This document shows positions 12,087 through 25,758 of a stretch of DNA of 64,000 bases, piece by piece. Source of the stretch: Nepenthes gracilis (lineage: Eukaryota > Streptophyta > Magnoliopsida > Caryophyllales > Nepenthaceae); the NCBI GenBank assembly GCA_033239525.1, contig BSYO01000033.1:6377501-6441500 (forward strand), read 5' to 3'. A model generated the notes under the pieces. The model saw only the letters and a program-made list of their open reading frames with translations. It searched no databases and was not told the DNA's origin. The number at the start of each line of letters is the position of its first letter. The stretch's first letter is position 1. The position numbers and the translations under genes are program-made.

Positions 12087-13605
12087 TAATCCACACATAT
12101 ATACACATATACCAACACTCCACACACCAACAGCCCAGCCCACGGCCCAACTTCACACACCGCACTCACCAGCCCATCACGCATGCACACACCCTTCACG
12201 CAGCTGCTTCTGCTGCGCTCTCCACACACACGCACACACAGCTCACACAGAGCACACACACGCAGCAGACACGCACCCGGACTGCACCCACACACACGCC
12301 ACTGCTATGCACAGACACCTCCAGCACCCGGGTAACACCCCATTACGCTGCCAACACCCACAGCAGCACTCTCACACACTGCCAACATCCCACTGGCAGC
12401 AGCACTCGCACGCTGATCTCCCGCAGTCTGCTACACACAAACCTTACGCACACACCCACGCAGCTCTGCCATCACTCTCACTGTACACCAACAATACGCC
12501 CCACAAATACGAGCAATACGCCATTCATACGCACATTTAACGTATAATACAGTCAACAATTGTTAGGTTTATACGGTAATACTCGTTATTTCACATATAC
12601 CCAAATTCTAAAACCATCTCACTCAACCAAAAATCGGAAACCCAAACAGAGCACGAGATCCCTGATTTTCCCGATTTCTGATTTTCCAGAACCATTTTCA
12701 CAACATTCTCCACATATACCCAATTTCAACAGCATCAAGAGAAATGAAGGAAATAAGTGAAATAATGAGGATTCGTTTGCAATTAGAGGAGGAATGACAG
12801 TAAAGGGATTTCACTTGCCTCAATTCTTTGCTTTTCTTCCGGCAACGGCGGCAACGCCACAAATTGACGACGGCGACTCCGATGGCGGCGGCGGCTTCGG
12901 CCCAGATTCACGAAGGCGACTGGCAACGGCAGCGGCGAAGAACAGTTGCTTGGCCCTCTTCTCACTCTCTGCTACTCCAAAGAATCGGCTTCCATATATG
13001 AGTTGGCCACCGAGAGGAAGAAGGAAATCGGCTACTCCAACCGTTCGGCAGAAGGAGGCGTCGTCGCAGCCAATTTCGGCCGGTGGTTTCTCCTGCTTCG
13101 TTCGCCTCTCTCTCTCTCTCTCTCCTGTTCTTCCTGTTCTTCATCTTAATAATAATAATAATATTATTATTATTATTACAATTATTATTATAATTTATCT
13201 ATTTATTTATTTATCTTTATTATATTATTATTATTATTAAATATATATATTATAATTATTATTTATCATTATATTATATTTATTATTATAAATATATTTT
13301 AATATTATTTAATTAATTATTTAACTATCACTATAAAAATATTTTAATCTAAATTTTTAATATTTTAATTTTTTTATATTAATTATATTTTTAGTAAATA
13401 AATACTAATAAATTAAAATTTATCAGATAAATATTTATTTAATTAGTTTAATTTAAAAATTAACTAAACTTTCTATTTAATTCTAAACTTTGAATCAATA
13501 GTCTAAATATCTAATATAATTAATAAAATAGTCAAATAATTATTTTAATTAATTAGATAATTTATTTTATAAAATAATAAATTTAAAAATATTTGATACG
13601 TTACA
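10128..13605 (-). repeat. Gypsy LTR, copy 1 of a three-copy array
   Basis: On the plus strand it starts TGTGACGACCCGAACCC, directly after the primer-binding site, and ends ATACGTTACA. On the minus strand it therefore runs TGTAACG...TCACA. At about 3.48 kb it is long, and contains a TA/CA microsatellite (11971-12086) and a TAA-rich tract (13147-13250). Recognisable internal landmarks recur in copies 2 and 3: ACTAAAG-type blocks near 11460, a GGGATTTCACTTGCCTC block near 12805 and a CTGCTACTCCAAAGAATC block near 12970. Confidence 0.65.
11971..12086. repeat. (TA)n/(CA)n microsatellite
   Basis: Alternating TA runs are interrupted by CA tracts, inside LTR copy 1. The CA-rich flank continues to about 12300 and produces the His/Thr-rich and Cys/Val-rich frames there. 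Confidence 0.95.
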
Positions 13606-13612
13606 CCATAAA

Positions 13613-15940
13613 TGTGACGTTGCAAATCTAAGTTGCCTAATTTAGCCCGAATTGACCACGTGAAAATCCAAAATTATAAACAATCTTATAAATGTATCAT
13701 TAATAAAATATAATAATTATAATTCTTAAAATAAATTTTTTCAAGACGACAAAGGTCTACAACATTTATATCCTGAAAATGTAATCTCGATAACATACCT
13801 AAATAAAAACCGTAACCAATGGAACTAACTCTAGAACTTCTCATCACGAGTTCCTATCTCCAAAATTGTCTCTCTCTCAAAACTCCTCAACAATGATACA
13901 ATCTTCTGTGATAAATCTTACTAAATGTCGGATTGCAAATTAAGCATCCAGCGTCTTTGAATAATAATATCAACATAAATAATTATATAAGATAAATCAA
14001 CGATTATCCAAAATTCAGCAATCTGTTATATTCACGATTCAAATACTACATGACAACAAAACTTAAAGATGCAAATTGGATTCGATCTTCAATAATGATA
14101 TAGGTTATGAACATATTTGTGCACAACACATCATAAAAATCTTCTGATCATTGCAAATTAGCATCCACGTGCCTATCTCCAATGGCTAGGTAGATTCTCA
14201 AAGTATCGATGCTCACAAGTTTGACAAGCGACCAACTCTATGGTCTTATGATACTTGTCAACCGTAGTGTACAAGTACCAAAATCTAACCCACATGAACA
14301 ATATTTCCATTACTACGTCGGGTAATCCAAAATATAACTCGTACGTATTCCCATAATCCACTGTGATAAATGCCCCATCGGTATAAAATACTTATATTCA
14401 TAACAAGTTAAACACAGCACCTTCTCGGTATGATATCTATTGATATCCCACACATAATGTTCACAAAATTATAAATATTCATCCAAATGACCTCAATTTT
14501 TGAAATATGGATTCAATATCGGAAAAGACTATACCACACTAAAATACCATAGCCTCTCATTCAACTCGATACCATAATATTTTCATGTGCGTTTCTCAAC
14601 TTAGTCATAGAGTGCCAAAAAAATTCACGCACACTAACAAAGTCAACGCGAAGAATAATTTATCGAAATTCATCAAAAAAAAATTCAAGAATAATTAATT
14701 AACTGATAGAATTTTAAATATTTGATTAGTATGCCATTCTATTCTAATATGGCAAACGGTGTGTAAATACCAAATGTCCCAACACAATTATTATTTTATA
14801 TACCCACAACCCAACACTATCATTATTTTTAGCCTGCCAAACTCATACACAAATATGTGTATACCCACAATTAGTATGCAGAAATACATAAATTTTACCA
14901 GCATACCACTGCTGTCCGTATCTGCCATACACATATATGAATGCACACACGGCCAACCATATAAATTTATATATATTATACACATCACCGTATTCGGCTC
15001 ACCTTCATTAATTCCTCATTAATTTCAACCTCACGTGATTTGTGGTTCCCATCACTAAAGTGCTTCGAACCTCCATCTTTGAGCCTTGCTCGCCTCGACT
15101 CGAATCGAGAAACCCCATCCCACGCGTCTCCCTGATTTTCACTTCGAAGAGCAACCTACCACCAAATCCCGATGGTCACCATCTCGGGAATTGATTTCCA
15201 ACGGGCGGAATTGAAACCACTTGATAACGGACTAGAGATTTGGGGCCACTAAAGGGATTTCACTTGCCTCAAGTTGACTTGCAACGGCGGCTATTGATCT
15301 TGACGACGGCGCCTCGATGGCGGCATTGTGTGCATTTAGAAGCGCTCACGGAGGTGAAATGCCGCAGTTGATGATCTCTGCTACTCCAAAGAATCTCCAG
15401 ATGCATGTCTCGAGAGGAAGGAAGGAAATCGACTACTCAAGGTGGAAGTGGATGCGTCGGGACAATGTGATTAAGGGGAGAGTTCAAGGCGTTCGGATCT
15501 CTCTCTGGAAGAGTTCTTCTGTAATTGATGATACAAACAACAATAATATTATTAGTGGAAACCAAGTATTATAATGGCTTAGTGCATGTTATCTTTAACA
15601 AATCAATTAGTCTTAAATATATATATTATAATTATTATTTATCTAAGATCATATTTGGTTCCTTTATATTGAAAATTTTCTATCAATTATTTAACTATCT
15701 TCCAAAAATTTTTAATCTAAATTTCAATATTTTAAGCAAATTAATTATACCAGCTAAATACTAATAAATGAAAATTCTGATACAATGATCGAGATGCATC
15801 ATTTAAAATTAGTTAAAAGATTTATCTAAACTTTAAATGGTGTTTGCTATCTAATAGGGTTTGATAGTCAAATAATTATTCTAGGCTAGGGAGATAATTT
15901 AAGGTTCATTCTGGAACTTATAATTGGCTGTGCATCATAA
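13613..15940 (-). repeat. Gypsy LTR-like sequence, copy 2 of the array
   Basis: It begins TGTGACGTTGC seven bases after copy 1 ends. It repeats the landmarks of copy 1 in the same order: a GGGATTTCACTTGCCTC block at about 15253, a GGCGGC-rich stretch at about 15285-15325, and a CTGCTACTCCAAAGAATC block at about 15379. Identity is patchy, with many deletions (about 2.3 kb against 3.5 kb). No target duplication was found. The right end is approximate. Confidence 0.5.
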
Positions 15941-15944
15941 ATTA

Positions 15945-17445
15945 ATATGGCTGAAGTGGACCTCCTCTATGGGTCTTCCCTCAAGGAGAGGGCTGAACCG
16001 ATTTTAATATAAGTCTTGATTTCTTGGGAAGGCTTTCAATAAAGCCCCTAATCTTAACACATCATAAAATCTTTGGGATCTTCTGTGGGAGAAAATTAGC
16101 ATCCTGCTTGTTTATCTCCAATGGCAAGTAGATTCTCAAAGCTTGGAAAACCAAATTTGGGCGAGGGCTGATCTTTGGTCCAGCCACTACCATGGGATTT
16201 AAGGCTTAAAATTGCATTGAACAATATTTCGAGGCTTTGGGTTTTACACATATAACAAATGCGTATTCAATCCACTGAGATAAATCAAGGTCTCTAAAAT
16301 ACTGGATGGGACCTACAATGTCAAACATCGGACCGGTTTAGCAAAACTTGGCTCCTCTGCCATAAGTCAATCTTATGTCTCAAACGAGGGTGATGGGCAC
16401 GAAAGGCTATGCAGCTCTAGAGTATGTCCCCCCAGGGGCATTTATACGTGAAGATTTGGCGTGTACGGCTAAGGGTCGTCTTTGGTGGAGATGCGGAGTA
16501 GCTCAAGTGGAATAATTTAACAAATTAGACGACAAAAATTCAAGAAATATTAATTTGTGTTAGATTTTAATGCTTTGAATTTTATCATTCTATTCTAATA
16601 TGAGCAAAAGGTTAACGATGGACGTTCCAACACAATTATTATTTTATAGCCTAATGTAAAAAACCATGCCCATTTTCCGTTTTCAAACTCCCGTTTCTTT
16701 ACCCACAATTAGTATGCAGAAATATATGTAATGTTACTTGCTGTCCGTAATGAAAAAAAATGAACATTTTACCATATAAATTTCAATCTCTCTATACTCT
16801 CTATCTCTCTCCCAATCTGAAACAACCGATTCTCAAACTACACTCTCTCTTCCTCTCTCAAAGATTTTCCTCTTCCCTTTCCCTCACCTAATCCGCCTAC
16901 ATTCTATGCTCGATTCCTATGTATAACTCCCTCTCCGGTCCTTTACATATATAAGTACGATGACGTTTAGCCTACATATATCTAATGGCACGCATCATAC
17001 ATACATACATATAATATTCCGTCTAATAATATAGTATGATATATACACGCAAATTCAACCAGCCACATAAATGGAGCATGAGGCTTTGTTCTGTCACCTA
17101 TTCATCGAAGTCTCACCAAAGTAAGGAAAACCAAACTGCCAAATTTTAACATGCAAACTAGGAATTTCTGTAACTTCACTGTACCAAATTTCAAGTGTTA
17201 ATTTCACGTGGAGCCCAAAATTTCTGTTTCTTTTTTATAAAATGAGTCGTAAGCTCTGATTTTGTCCCATTTTCACATCAAACAATTTTCGGCCAAATCC
17301 TATGAAATTGAGATATGGGCTTCGATAATAACATTACAAGAAGACAGGAAGAGATTGTTTATGAAAGGATGGTGAGATTTTACTTGTCTGATTTGCGATG
17401 ACACTGTAGCAACGACGAGGAATAGTGGCGATGGCTTCAAAAGTC
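15945..17445 (-). repeat. Gypsy LTR-like sequence, copy 3 of the array
   Basis: This is a third, shorter and more altered copy. It shares with copy 2 the blocks ACACATCATAAAATCTT (about 16060) and CTCCAATGGCAAGTAGATTC (about 16110). It also shares TTCTATTCTAATATG (about 16590), CCAACACAATTATTATTTTA (about 16630) and CCCACAATTAGTATGCAG (about 16700), in the same order. It ends near GTAGCAACGACGAG and GGCGATGGCTTC (17406-17437), the counterpart of the GGCGGCGG block of copy 1. Boundaries are approximate. Confidence 0.45.
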
Positions 17446-19670
17446 ATTATATTTAAATAAAAATAACATATTTATTAATATTATATTTAAATAAATTTTT
17501 TTAAAAAAATTAAAATATTAAAAAAAAAATCTAATGCTAGCTTATTTAACTATAATTGTGGATGCCACATAAATTTATTGGGTTATTTATTTGTCTTGAA
17601 AAAATTTATACAAACATAAGAATAACCAATATTATAGAAAAATGAAGGCAATGTCCATCACAGTTTATATATAATGTACAATTTATATGTACCATAATAG
17701 ATATCAAATTATCTAGTTCGATAGTAGAAATAAATAGCAACTAAGGTGATCCTAGTAAATAAGATTTGTATTCTTTGGTATGTTGTTGATGGAGATCATA
17801 GCCAATTAGTAGAGATACAACACTGCTAAACTTTTTCATTACATAAAGTTAGATCACATAAAGTTAGATAATTAGAGTTCAAAATTTTAGAATTATGGAA
17901 AGTTAATGAGCACGCATTTACCGTGCTCGTATCAATGATATTGAATCTCTTAACCTTACCTGTAAATACGCTATTATCCAATTTAGATAGCTTCAGTAAG
18001 ATCATGTCAAGAATCCAATCATTTTGAATAGTAGTGATGAAGATAGCTCCATAAGCAATGGCAGATATACAATTAAAAATATAAATAAAATTTAAAAATA
18101 AATGAGTTATTAAATATATTTTTATTTTACTTTTTAAAATTATAATATTGAATATTTAATTTATAAAAAAGATTTATTTATTCATAATTTGTTGCTTATT
18201 TTTTATTTTTTTTCATCTCTTCGTCTTTCACGATTTTTTCCAATGGATAAATTCAACATGGCCCGACATAAAAGAATTACATGCCATGTGTTAGAATTTA
18301 AACATATCTATATAAAATATTATATAATTTATTTTGTATTCTTAAATTTTTTTTTAAAAAAAATTAGATTAATTTAATTTAAATTTTAGTATAATAAAAA
18401 ATTAGAGACTCTATTATAAATGTTATGGATATTTAATATATACTACTATTAAAGACTAAAATGCACAAGACCCTATATATGGAAATTGAATTCATAAATT
18501 TTTTTTATATTTGATTGTTACCTATTATTTTTGATCACTTGTTTATATTTTCGTACTTTCAACTAGCGACTTACATTTAATATACTTAACATTAGTGAAT
18601 TTTCTGTTGTTACATCATGGGATCAATCTTGAAAATTTAGTGCACTTAGGAGTCAATTTGGCTAACATTTGACTCCCAATAAGAATGGGCGTGCAACATA
18701 ATTTTTTAGCTATAAAATTTAAACTATAATACTATGCTGGGATGCACTTCAACTCTTTCGAGTCATGTTGGCATGACACGTCCCTATTGACACTACTAAT
18801 AAGCGTTCATCCAGAATACCTTTAACAATATTTTTTATGCTGGAGTGTACACAGTACATCGAAGCTCAAATCTTATGGCACCTTCATTCATTGCCCTTTC
18901 CCCCAATTGAGCACAAGAAACAAGAAGCATGAACGTGACCAAATATATGAATTGTACAAATAATTTTACGTGAAAGTCTTCCAACTAAACAAAAAGAGGT
19001 GGATTTTGCATTTGAAAATATCTCAATTAGATTTAGATATTTGATCACAATTAATCAAGCTCTTCACAATCACAACCTATGTGAAGAATCGATTAATGTC
19101 AACCCCAACATGCATAACAATCAAATAAGAGAATATAGTAAGAAAATGAATAGTTGACTATAATATGTTATATAAAATTTAAATTAGACCTCAAACAAGT
19201 GCTCAAATCTTCTTAGTGGTGACCTTTTTTCCTTCTTATCTCTTATTGTAGTGCTTCTTTTATTCAAATGTCTCTTGAAAGTACCCTAGAAATCATACAT
19301 TACATTTTATATTTATGCTAGCACATGAGTTCTATCATGTGTAAATCAAACGTGAGCTTTTTTACCAACTTACACGCATGCACCTTTTATATGCACATCA
19401 TCAGGTGAACACCACTATTTGTACTCACATTCGTGCTTTAGGTGTAAATCAGGCTCACAAATTCTATCCGATGATGGCACATGCACTGTTGACCACTGCT
19501 TATTTCTTTTAATAGATGTTGGTTAAGTTGTTCATTATTCTTTTGAGTTAGCTCAAATAAATCTTTACATGAATATTGAAAAAATTATTAGATGACATTT
19601 CAATAGATATGAGACTTATAAATAAGTAACTTAAAACCCAACTTGTCAAGATCTCTGACTAGAAATTATT
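17446..19670. other. AT-rich intergenic, nothing recognised
   Basis: Long A and T runs, no credible frame, no LTR ends or tandem structure noted. Confidence 0.5.
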
Positions 19671-19675
19671 CATTT

Positions 19676-21115
19676 TGTAAGGCCCAAGTCCTAGTTTATT
19701 TTAACCTTAATTAATTAAGTTGATATAATTAAAAATTTATTAAAATTGAAATAAAAGAATAATGAAAATTAGGTCAATGTCAAATTTAGATTGGATTTTA
19801 TTAAGTTGAAGGATGTTCGACCGGCACCCAACGTGCACCTGTACGTGAAAAATAGACTACTTAACATCTGATTAGAGCCTGATCGACACTTGAGCGGCAA
19901 ATCTCGTGTATTAGCCCTCAAAGCATGTCGAAAGGGATGCTCGAGCACCAGAATCCGTGAGACTAACGCTCAAACAACGGCTAAATAGCGCTCGTACACC
20001 ATAGCATATAGCCACAGCGCCTGACGGACTCCTAACTCTGCACTCAAGTGCCACTCAGTATAAATAGGGGAACCCTACTGATTTTTATTATTTTTTCTAA
20101 AAAATGTGGGAGAGGAAAGAGAATGAGATGAGAAGAAGAGAGAGAATGAGAGAGAGAAAGCGCATTCAAGTTAGAATTTGGTGAGAATTAAATTAAAATA
20201 AGTACATTCGAAATCTTTCTTCTATTGTTACTGATCTTTTTATTATTCTCTGAGTATTTTTTATTTTAAATACTCATATATAATATAATTTTAAAATTAT
20301 AATATTTTTGTTTAGTATGTATGTGAAATTCTTTTTATTTTGTTACAAAAATATATGAATTTATGTCTAAGCTTAAGTATATTATGTATTTTAACTATTT
20401 TTTTGCAATTTAACCTTCATGGATGTTCTAAAAATCTAATAATATTATACTCTTACATGTTTAATTTCGTATATAGCCTTCTTGCATGTTTAGGAACTAT
20501 TAAATATATGTTCCATATGTTCTGTGAATTCAACTAGAATCCCTTATATGTGCTGAAATTTTACATAAAGGTTTTGCATGTTGTTGATAAAATAAATTGC
20601 TATAAACTTTATATTATTGCGGATTTTTGTACTGTATTACTGAATTTTTTAACATTAATTTCCTAAGAATGTTCTGCATGACTAAAAAAATTATAATTCA
20701 ATATTTCATGCTAAAAATTTATAGAATAATGGAGAAATTTAATATTATATAAAGGAATTATGAGCAGTTTCTCTAGGAATAAGAAAACTATAAATTATGA
20801 AATAAAAGTTCTAAATACATGTATTGAACCATGATTATTGTTCAATAGATAGTATGTTTTGACATACCTTAATATATGATAGTGATAAATCAATATTCAA
20901 ACCTATCATCCGTGGGTGAGAAACGGTATTCGACTCTGTCTACAGAATTATATGTATAGCAACCCATCGATAGGTCTTGAATAGTAATACTTGACTTTTG
21001 AATGTGTAAAAATAAATATAACTTCGAGTTTAAATTATCCGTTGATTTAGTCGATGAGACCGTACTAAACCTTAGACCCTAAGAAAGTTACATTTCAGCA
21101 TGAATTTATAGGACA
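19676..21115 (+). mobile_element. solo LTR, Gypsy (family 2)
   Basis: The 1440-bp segment starts TGTAAGGCCCAAG and ends TTATAGGACA, with the perfect 5-bp direct repeat CATTT on both sides (19671-19675 and 21116-21120). A promoter-like TATAAATAGGGG at about 20060, followed by a purine-rich GAGAGA tract, marks the U3/R transition on the plus strand. No internal region remains, so this is a product of LTR-LTR recombination. Confidence 0.85.
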
Positions 21116-21232
21116 CATTTGATTATGCATTGAAAAAATTAATCTGAATTTTCTGTATAAGTATTATAAAAAGTTCATGTCATTGCATCATATCATGAAT
21201 TATTGTCTTTTTGATAGCTTTCGATATGTTTT

Positions 21233-22100
21233 TGATGGGTTCGGTAGATCCGGACCAATAAGAATGTTCAGATGAAGTAAATGCCCAATGAAATTCAACC
21301 CAAAGAAGGCGGCTCAATAATTCTGGCTCAAAGGGTGACCTTATGTGCCATGTGTAACTACCCGTTCATCCTTATCTTCAGAGACGGTTCAATAGGTGGT
21401 TATACTGTCTGATAATCCAACCGTCGCACTTCTTTGTAAATATCTCTTTTATTCTCACGGAAAAGGAGGTAGAACGACTGAAAGGACTAGAGTGAGGAAA
21501 CGGCCGAAATGGCCAAAAGGAAAGAATCTTGAAAAGAAGACTGAAAAAGAGAAAAGAGAAGAAGAAAAATGAGAAAAAGAAGGAGGCCATCTCTCCATCC
21601 CAGGAGATTTTGTCCTCATTCAAGGCAACTCTCCCTCGTCTGGAAAGCCCCTATCCTTCAGTTTTTTCAGAAGACATCTCTCCCCTCCCTCGAGGAGATC
21701 TTCTAGTCAAGTGACTTGCCACAATCTACAAACTGCGCATCCAAGACGCCCCTCTGCGAGTGCATTCCCAAACCGCCCATCTACTGGGTGTATTTCTAAG
21801 CCGCCCTTTTGCGAGCGGACCTCTAAGCCGTCTATCGACTAGGTACACCCAAATGCTCAATCTACCACACATGCATTCTCCATACATTTTTCTATACTCT
21901 TGAAAAGATATCTAATTTGAGTGTCATATGATTTACGGTGGGAACAATTTCTGCCATCCTCTGATATTTTGTTTCAATTGTGTTGTGTAATGTTCAGATT
22001 TGAGACTATGGAGGCCGAATCCGTATCAAATTACCTGAACACGAAGATTTGATTCACGACCCCCAATCCGTATGATAACCTGAATTCTTAGAACGCAACA
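21233..22100 (+). repeat. Tat-like Gypsy LTR, copy A
   Basis: Starts near TGATGGGTTCGG and ends TTAGAACGCAACA, immediately followed by TTGACGCTGTTTGTGAGAAG. That sequence is a decayed form of the TTGGCGCCGTCTGTGGGAA motif seen just after the 5' LTR in Tat-lineage Gypsy elements. A TAAATATCTC promoter-like motif sits at 21436. The left end is uncertain because no target duplication was found. Confidence 0.6.
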
Positions 22101-22816
22101 TTGACGCTGTTTGTGAGAAGCGACCAAAAGGCCAATTTTACTACTAAAAAGTACAAAAACAAAACCAATACAAACGCTTTTGTCAAGGAAAGTACCACTT
22201 CTGGCCGTCTCGTAAATATCTATGAATGAGACCGGCAGACGCTCTTTATTAAGACATCCCATCCGGGTTCTTTGTGTGAGACATGGTCATCGAAGACTAG
22301 GGGCTCTTTCTTTAACCGCCCACGCTGCAACTTCAAGAAGAAGAAATGAAGAAAGTGCCCGGCTTAAAAAAAATATAGGCCAAATATCCAAATTCAAGTC
22401 GGCTCAAACGATCAGATTTCATTCAAGGTAAGAGGTTAAGGGGCAACGTCCTTGCCACTCTCAAGATGGTCGGCAACCTCTTTAATCACAAAAAGGTTCA
22501 TATGCCACTAGAAGATAATCTATTGTATTGATATCTACTCGCGTAACTATTTCGTTGAAGCAATAAGCCTGGCCTGAGGATGCGGAGACTAGTCATAAGA
22601 GGCCACGCTAGGGGCTTCTCCTCAACACCAGTCTCTAACACCCCCCAAAAAAAAGCCTGGATTTGGCCCTGTAGTCGGTTTGACTAAGTCAAACAATAAT
22701 GATAAAAAAATTAAATAGATAACTAATAAAAATTAAATTAAAAAATTTTAACGTAAAAATATATTAACATTAAAGGTTTTTGATCAATGAAAAACTTAAA
22801 ATGAAGAAAATGACTT
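22101..22816 (+). mobile_element. leader/gag fragment of Tat-like Gypsy, copy A
   Basis: This is the internal sequence following LTR copy A. A 69-codon frame at 22222-22431 (MNETGRRSLLRHP start) has no recognised domain but recurs in copy B with changes. The segment ends with a TTGACTAAGTCAAA motif and an AT-rich tail that also occurs in copy B. Confidence 0.5.
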
Positions 22817-22895
22817 CACATTTAAAAATGGGATGTCGTTTTTTCAAAACTCAATGAAAATTCATCATTGAAAATTGATACTCGTTCAACCCACT

Positions 22896-23556
22896 ATAAA
22901 TATCTCTTTATTCTCACGGAAAAGGAAGTGGAATGGCTGAAAGGACTAGAGTGAGGAAACAGCCGAAATGGCCAAAAGGAAAGAATCTTGAAAAGAAGGC
23001 TGGAAAAGAGAAAAGAGAAGAAAAATGAGAAAAAGAAGGAAACCAGCCCTCCATCCCAGGAGATTTTGTCCTCGTTCAAGGCAACTCTCCTTCGTCTAGA
23101 AAGCCCGTATCCTTCAGTTTTTTCAGAAGCCATCTCTCCCCTCCCTCGAGGAGATCTTCCAATCAAGTGACTTCCCACAATCTACAAACTGCGCATCCAA
23201 GACGCCCCTTTTTGAGCGCATTCCTAAACCGCCCATTTACTGGGTGTATCTCTAAGCCACCATTTTGCGGGCGCGCCTCTAAGCTGTCTATTGACTAAGT
23301 ACACCCTAACGCTCAATCTATCACACATGCATTCTCCATACATTTTTCTATACTCTTGAAAAGGTATCTAATTTGAGTGTCAGATAATTTACGGTGAGAG
23401 TAATTTCTGTCATCCTCTGACATTTTGTTTCAATTGTGTTGTGTAAAGTTCAAATTTGAGACTAGGGAGATCGAATCCGTATCAGATTATCTGAACACGA
23501 AGATTTGATTCACAACCCCCAATCTGTATGATAACATGAATTCTTAGAACACAATA
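22896..23556 (+). repeat. Tat-like Gypsy LTR, copy B (5'-truncated)
   Basis: It matches copy A from TATAAATATCTC onward, about 93% identical by eye, through to GAACACAATA followed by TTGACGCTGTCTGTGAGAAG at 23557. The U3 part present in copy A (21233-21435) is missing. Both copies are in the same orientation. Confidence 0.6.
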
Positions 23557-24413
23557 TTGACGCTGTCTGTGAGAAGCAACCAAAAGGTCAACTTTACCAC
23601 TAAAAAACATAAAAACAAAACTGATACAAATGCTCTTGTCAAGGAAAGCACCACTCCTGGCCATCTCGCAAATATCCATGAATGAGACCGGCAGACGCTC
23701 TTTATTAAGACATCCCATCCAGGTTCTTTATGTGCGACATGGTCATCGAAGACTGGGGGCTCTTTCTTCAACTGCCCACGTTGCAACTTCAAGAAGAAGA
23801 AATGAAGAAAGTACCCGGCTTAAAAAACATATAGGCCAAATATCCAAATTCAAGTCGGCTCAAACGATCATATTTCATTCGAGGCAGAAGGCTAAGGGGC
23901 AACATCCTTACCACTCTCAAGATGACCGGCAACCTCTTTAATCACAAAAAGGTTCATATGCCACTAGAGGATAATCTATTGTATTGATATCTACTCGCGT
24001 AACTATTTTGTTGAAGCAATAAGCCTGGCTTGAGGATGCAGAGACTAGTCATAAGAGGCCACGCTAGGGACTTCTCCTCAACACCGGTCTCTAACACCCC
24101 CCCAAAAAAAAGCCTGGATTTGGCCCCGTAGGCGGTTTGACTAAGTCAAATAATAATGATAAAAAATTAAATAGATAAGTAATAAAAATTAAATTAAAAA
24201 ATTTTTAATAATTATCGTTATCTAAAAACAATTAATTACTAGCCTCCGTTTATTTTCAATTCATAGATTTTTATTTTTCATATTTTTATGGTGTCTTCTA
24301 AAATATAAGAAAATTTTTGTTCACATTTTTTTTAATGTTTAGCACGTATGTAAAAATATATTAACACTAAAGGTTTTTGATCAATGAAAAACTTAAAATC
24401 AAGAAAATGACTT
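23557..24413 (+). mobile_element. leader/gag fragment of Tat-like Gypsy, copy B
   Basis: This is the counterpart of 22101-22816, including the same MNETGRRSLL frame (around 23678) and the same CACGCTAGGG block. The TTGACTAAGTCAAA tail and the AAAGGTTTTTGATCAATGAA block recur too. Copy B has an additional stretch of roughly 150 bp at about 24205-24350 that copy A lacks. Confidence 0.5.
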
Positions 24414-25753
24414 GCTATTTAAAATATAAAAAAATTAAATAATAAAAATATAAAATTATAAGAGTAGCAGTGATTCCACCATCCAATATTCAAAAAATAA
24501 AATATATAGAAAATAAAATATAAAAAATTAAATAATAAAAATAGAAAATTATAAGAGCAGTGGTGATTCAATTATCCAATTATCAAAAAATAAAAAGATA
24601 AAATATTAAATATAGAAATTAAATAATAGAAATACAAATTTGTTAGAGGACTTCAATAGTTTGTCTTAACATATTGATTCCTCCGGTGTAGATAATGTGA
24701 AACTGCGACGCTTTATTATCAACATGAAATTAAACCAATTGGTGAAAATAAAAGGTGAAAGGTACGAAACTAAGGCAACCAAACTTATCTAAAAATAAAT
24801 TTGATATTAAGTTGAGAATTGAAAATATAAACTAACAGATTTAAAATAAAACCTACTACACTAAAAGATTAATTTTTCAAATTAAAAACTAGCACTCTAA
24901 ATTTTCCCCAAACTTTCCTCCTTCCTTTTTCACTTTCTTTCTCTTTTTAATTTCAAATAAAAAATATATTTTGTTTTAAAAATGTAAATTAACCCTTCAA
25001 AAAAATTTAACTTCACTCTTTTTTTTCATATTCCTTCAATCAGCTAAATAACCTGACAAAATAACAATTTAATATGATTTTTTTACTCTAAATTTTTTTT
25101 TGAGAAAAAAACCTTTATAATTAAAATATATTATTTAATTATATAATTTAATCAAAAATTATTATATAACAATAATAAATAAATAAAAATAAAAATATCA
25201 AAATCAGTATTCATCGAACACTATCGTTGGAACTATTCATTAGTAATGATCATTTTGTTTCATAATTTAGATTTTCTTATGTGTCAAATATTAAAAATAT
25301 ATTTAAAATTAAAGTTTTTATAGAAAAGATTTGAAAATGTTTTTCAAAACAACTATTCAGAAAAGCAGGAGCGCTGTACCGTGAACCTGTATGGCAACTG
25401 TACATTGCCGTATCGCAACCGTTAGGTTGACATCTAACGCTGATCTTTTGTTATTATTAAAAAATAAAATAAAATATCTTTTTAAATAAAAGGGTTAATG
25501 AGTAACGTTGGATCTCTATTTGATGACAATGACGCGACATTGTACAGGCATTGTACGGAACACACGTCACAGTGCCCCTCTAAACCCGTGAAGCAAAGGG
25601 CATGGCGACTCGTTCAAGAGATACGGCCCGAACTGTCTAACATTGAAAGATTAAGAATAGACATTTAATGAATAGTTTCAGGTGGTTATCTTCCTGATCT
25701 AATAATAAAAAATCAAACTGTCTAACCATTAAATGGAGGCAGCAGTTACATAC
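24414..25753. other. AT-rich intergenic, nothing recognised
   Basis: Mostly A/T-rich, with a less AT-rich patch at 25370-25620 that shows no protein-like frame. Confidence 0.45.
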
Positions 25754-25758
25754 ATAAG

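Noticed and set aside
11936..12540. Cys/Val/Tyr-rich and His/Thr-rich reading frames
   Set aside because: Produced by TA and CA repeats inside the Gypsy LTR.
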